Part shown: positions 6,110-6,635 of the stretch, one piece after another
Layout: every line of letters starts with the position of its first letter
How positions within the stretch are numbered: position 1 is the stretch's first letter
Assembly: GCA_030589605.1 (NCBI GenBank)
Contig: JAUUVJ010000233.1
Coordinates: forward strand, 1 to 6,635
DNA length: 6,635 bases
From: Candidatus Hodarchaeota archaeon
GTDB lineage: Archaea; Asgardarchaeota; Heimdallarchaeia; Hodarchaeales; Hodarchaeaceae
Direction of reading: 5' to 3'
Notes under the pieces: generated by a model
What the model saw: the letters and a program-made list of their open reading frames with translations, nothing else
What the model was told of the DNA's origin: nothing
Databases searched by the model: none
Position numbers and translations under genes: made by a program

Positions 6110-6635
6110 TTAGCTTTCCTTTATTAAGCCTTCCTTTGTGAAAATGTCCTCAATGCTACTCATCCGATCATCAAGCCGCTTTTGGATAAGAGCGGAAAAA
6201 CCGTCAAGTTCTTGATTTCCCATTATACCCAACTCCCTTGAATATTCATAATTGAGTTTGTCATAATCTGATTGACGACTGTTCATATATTTTTCCAGAA
6301 TTTCCTGCATTGAACCCTCTTTTCCAATGAATCCCCTTAATAACCCCATTAAACCTAATCTATCTAAAGTATCAGCGTCATAAACCACTTTTTCTTCTGG
6401 TGTAATAGGGGGTATCCCTGAAGTTGGAGTATGTCTGATAACAACTCTGCATATTCTATCTCGGATTGATTTTTTTAGTTCTATACCGTCTAAATACTCC
6501 TCAGCTATACTTCCCCCAAATAAACCGTGAAAATCTGAAAAAATTGATGTTGTTTTGCCAATATCATGAAGTAAAGCCCCTGCGATTACAACAAAAGGAT
6601 CAATAGGTTTATCGATTTGCTTAGCAATCATAATC
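6110..6635 (-). CDS. HD-domain phosphohydrolase, partial (5' end beyond the window)
   Basis: The frame is open to the right edge, so the true start probably lies outside. From the first ATG inside (6631) it encodes 173 residues. LLHDIGK (21-26) is the HD signature, followed by His35 in FHGLFGGSIAEEYL, His67 in VVIRHTP, and DADTLDRLG (85-93) with the last metal-binding Asp. This order is that of small HD hydrolases, which use one or two divalent metal ions to cleave phosphate esters such as nucleotides. The helix before the motif (MIAKQIDK) normally follows the first conserved His of the domain, which is missing here and expected just upstream. That supports truncation by the window edge rather than a short protein. 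The C-terminal 60 residues are helical and charged with no recognised motif. The substrate cannot be told. It converges on the OsmC gene with 59 bp between them and no strong terminator in the gap. Confidence 0.85.
   Translation of the reverse strand, partial: IMIAKQIDKPIDPFVVIAGALLHDIGKTTSIFSDFHGLFGGSIAEEYLDGIELKKSIRDRICRVVIRHTPTSGIPPITPEEKVVYDADTLDRLGLMGLLRGFIGKEGSMQEILEKYMNSRQSDYDKLNYEYSRELGIMGNQELDGFSALIQKRLDDRMSSIEDIFTKEGLIKES

Noticed and set aside
1..6635. A defence island or a multi-gene immune system around the TIR fusion
   Set aside because: The neighbours are a dehydrogenase, an OsmC protein, an HD hydrolase and an unrecognised protein in alternating directions; none is a known defence component and no integrase, transposase, CRISPR array or tRNA was seen.

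Overview
The window is AT-rich DNA with short intergenic gaps, TATA-like boxes about 25-30 bp upstream of several starts, weak or absent Shine-Dalgarno sites and T-rich gene ends. This looks archaeal. The remains of a Ras/Rab-type small GTPase gene and a plant/trypanosome-like type of phosphofructokinase make an Asgard archaeon the best guess. That is inference: no rRNA or marker gene is present.

Layout. Positions 1-186 are non-coding leader with two possible TATA boxes and a perfect 12-bp palindrome. 187-2445 (+) encodes a 752-residue protein with a TIR-like domain at the N-terminus, an unassigned middle region and a complete 6-phosphofructokinase domain. A T-rich terminator separates it from a convergent gene (2495-3511, -). 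That gene encodes an unrecognised protein with paired cysteines, a long Lys/Arg-rich tract and two probable winged-helix segments. Upstream of it, and transcribed the same way from its own promoter, lies a COG2509-type FAD-dependent dehydrogenase (3647-5068, -). Positions 5078-5546 (+) hold a decayed small GTPase gene with three in-frame stop codons, probable frameshifts and no recognisable P-loop. An OsmC/Ohr-family peroxiredoxin-like gene follows (5619-6050, +). The right edge holds the 3' part of an HD-domain phosphohydrolase gene (6110 to the edge, -).

How the parts relate. No operon of functionally linked genes is evident: the reading directions alternate, and the two adjacent minus-strand genes are 135 bp apart (105 bp if the longest reading of the downstream gene is used) with a promoter-like element between them. 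The item most worth attention is the TIR-phosphofructokinase fusion. It joins a fold known from NAD-cleaving immune and signalling enzymes to a glycolytic, nucleotide-binding enzyme that keeps most catalytic residues but has Ser where the E. coli enzyme has Arg171. The second is the GTPase pseudogene, a clear case of decay in a gene family that is expanded in Asgard archaea.
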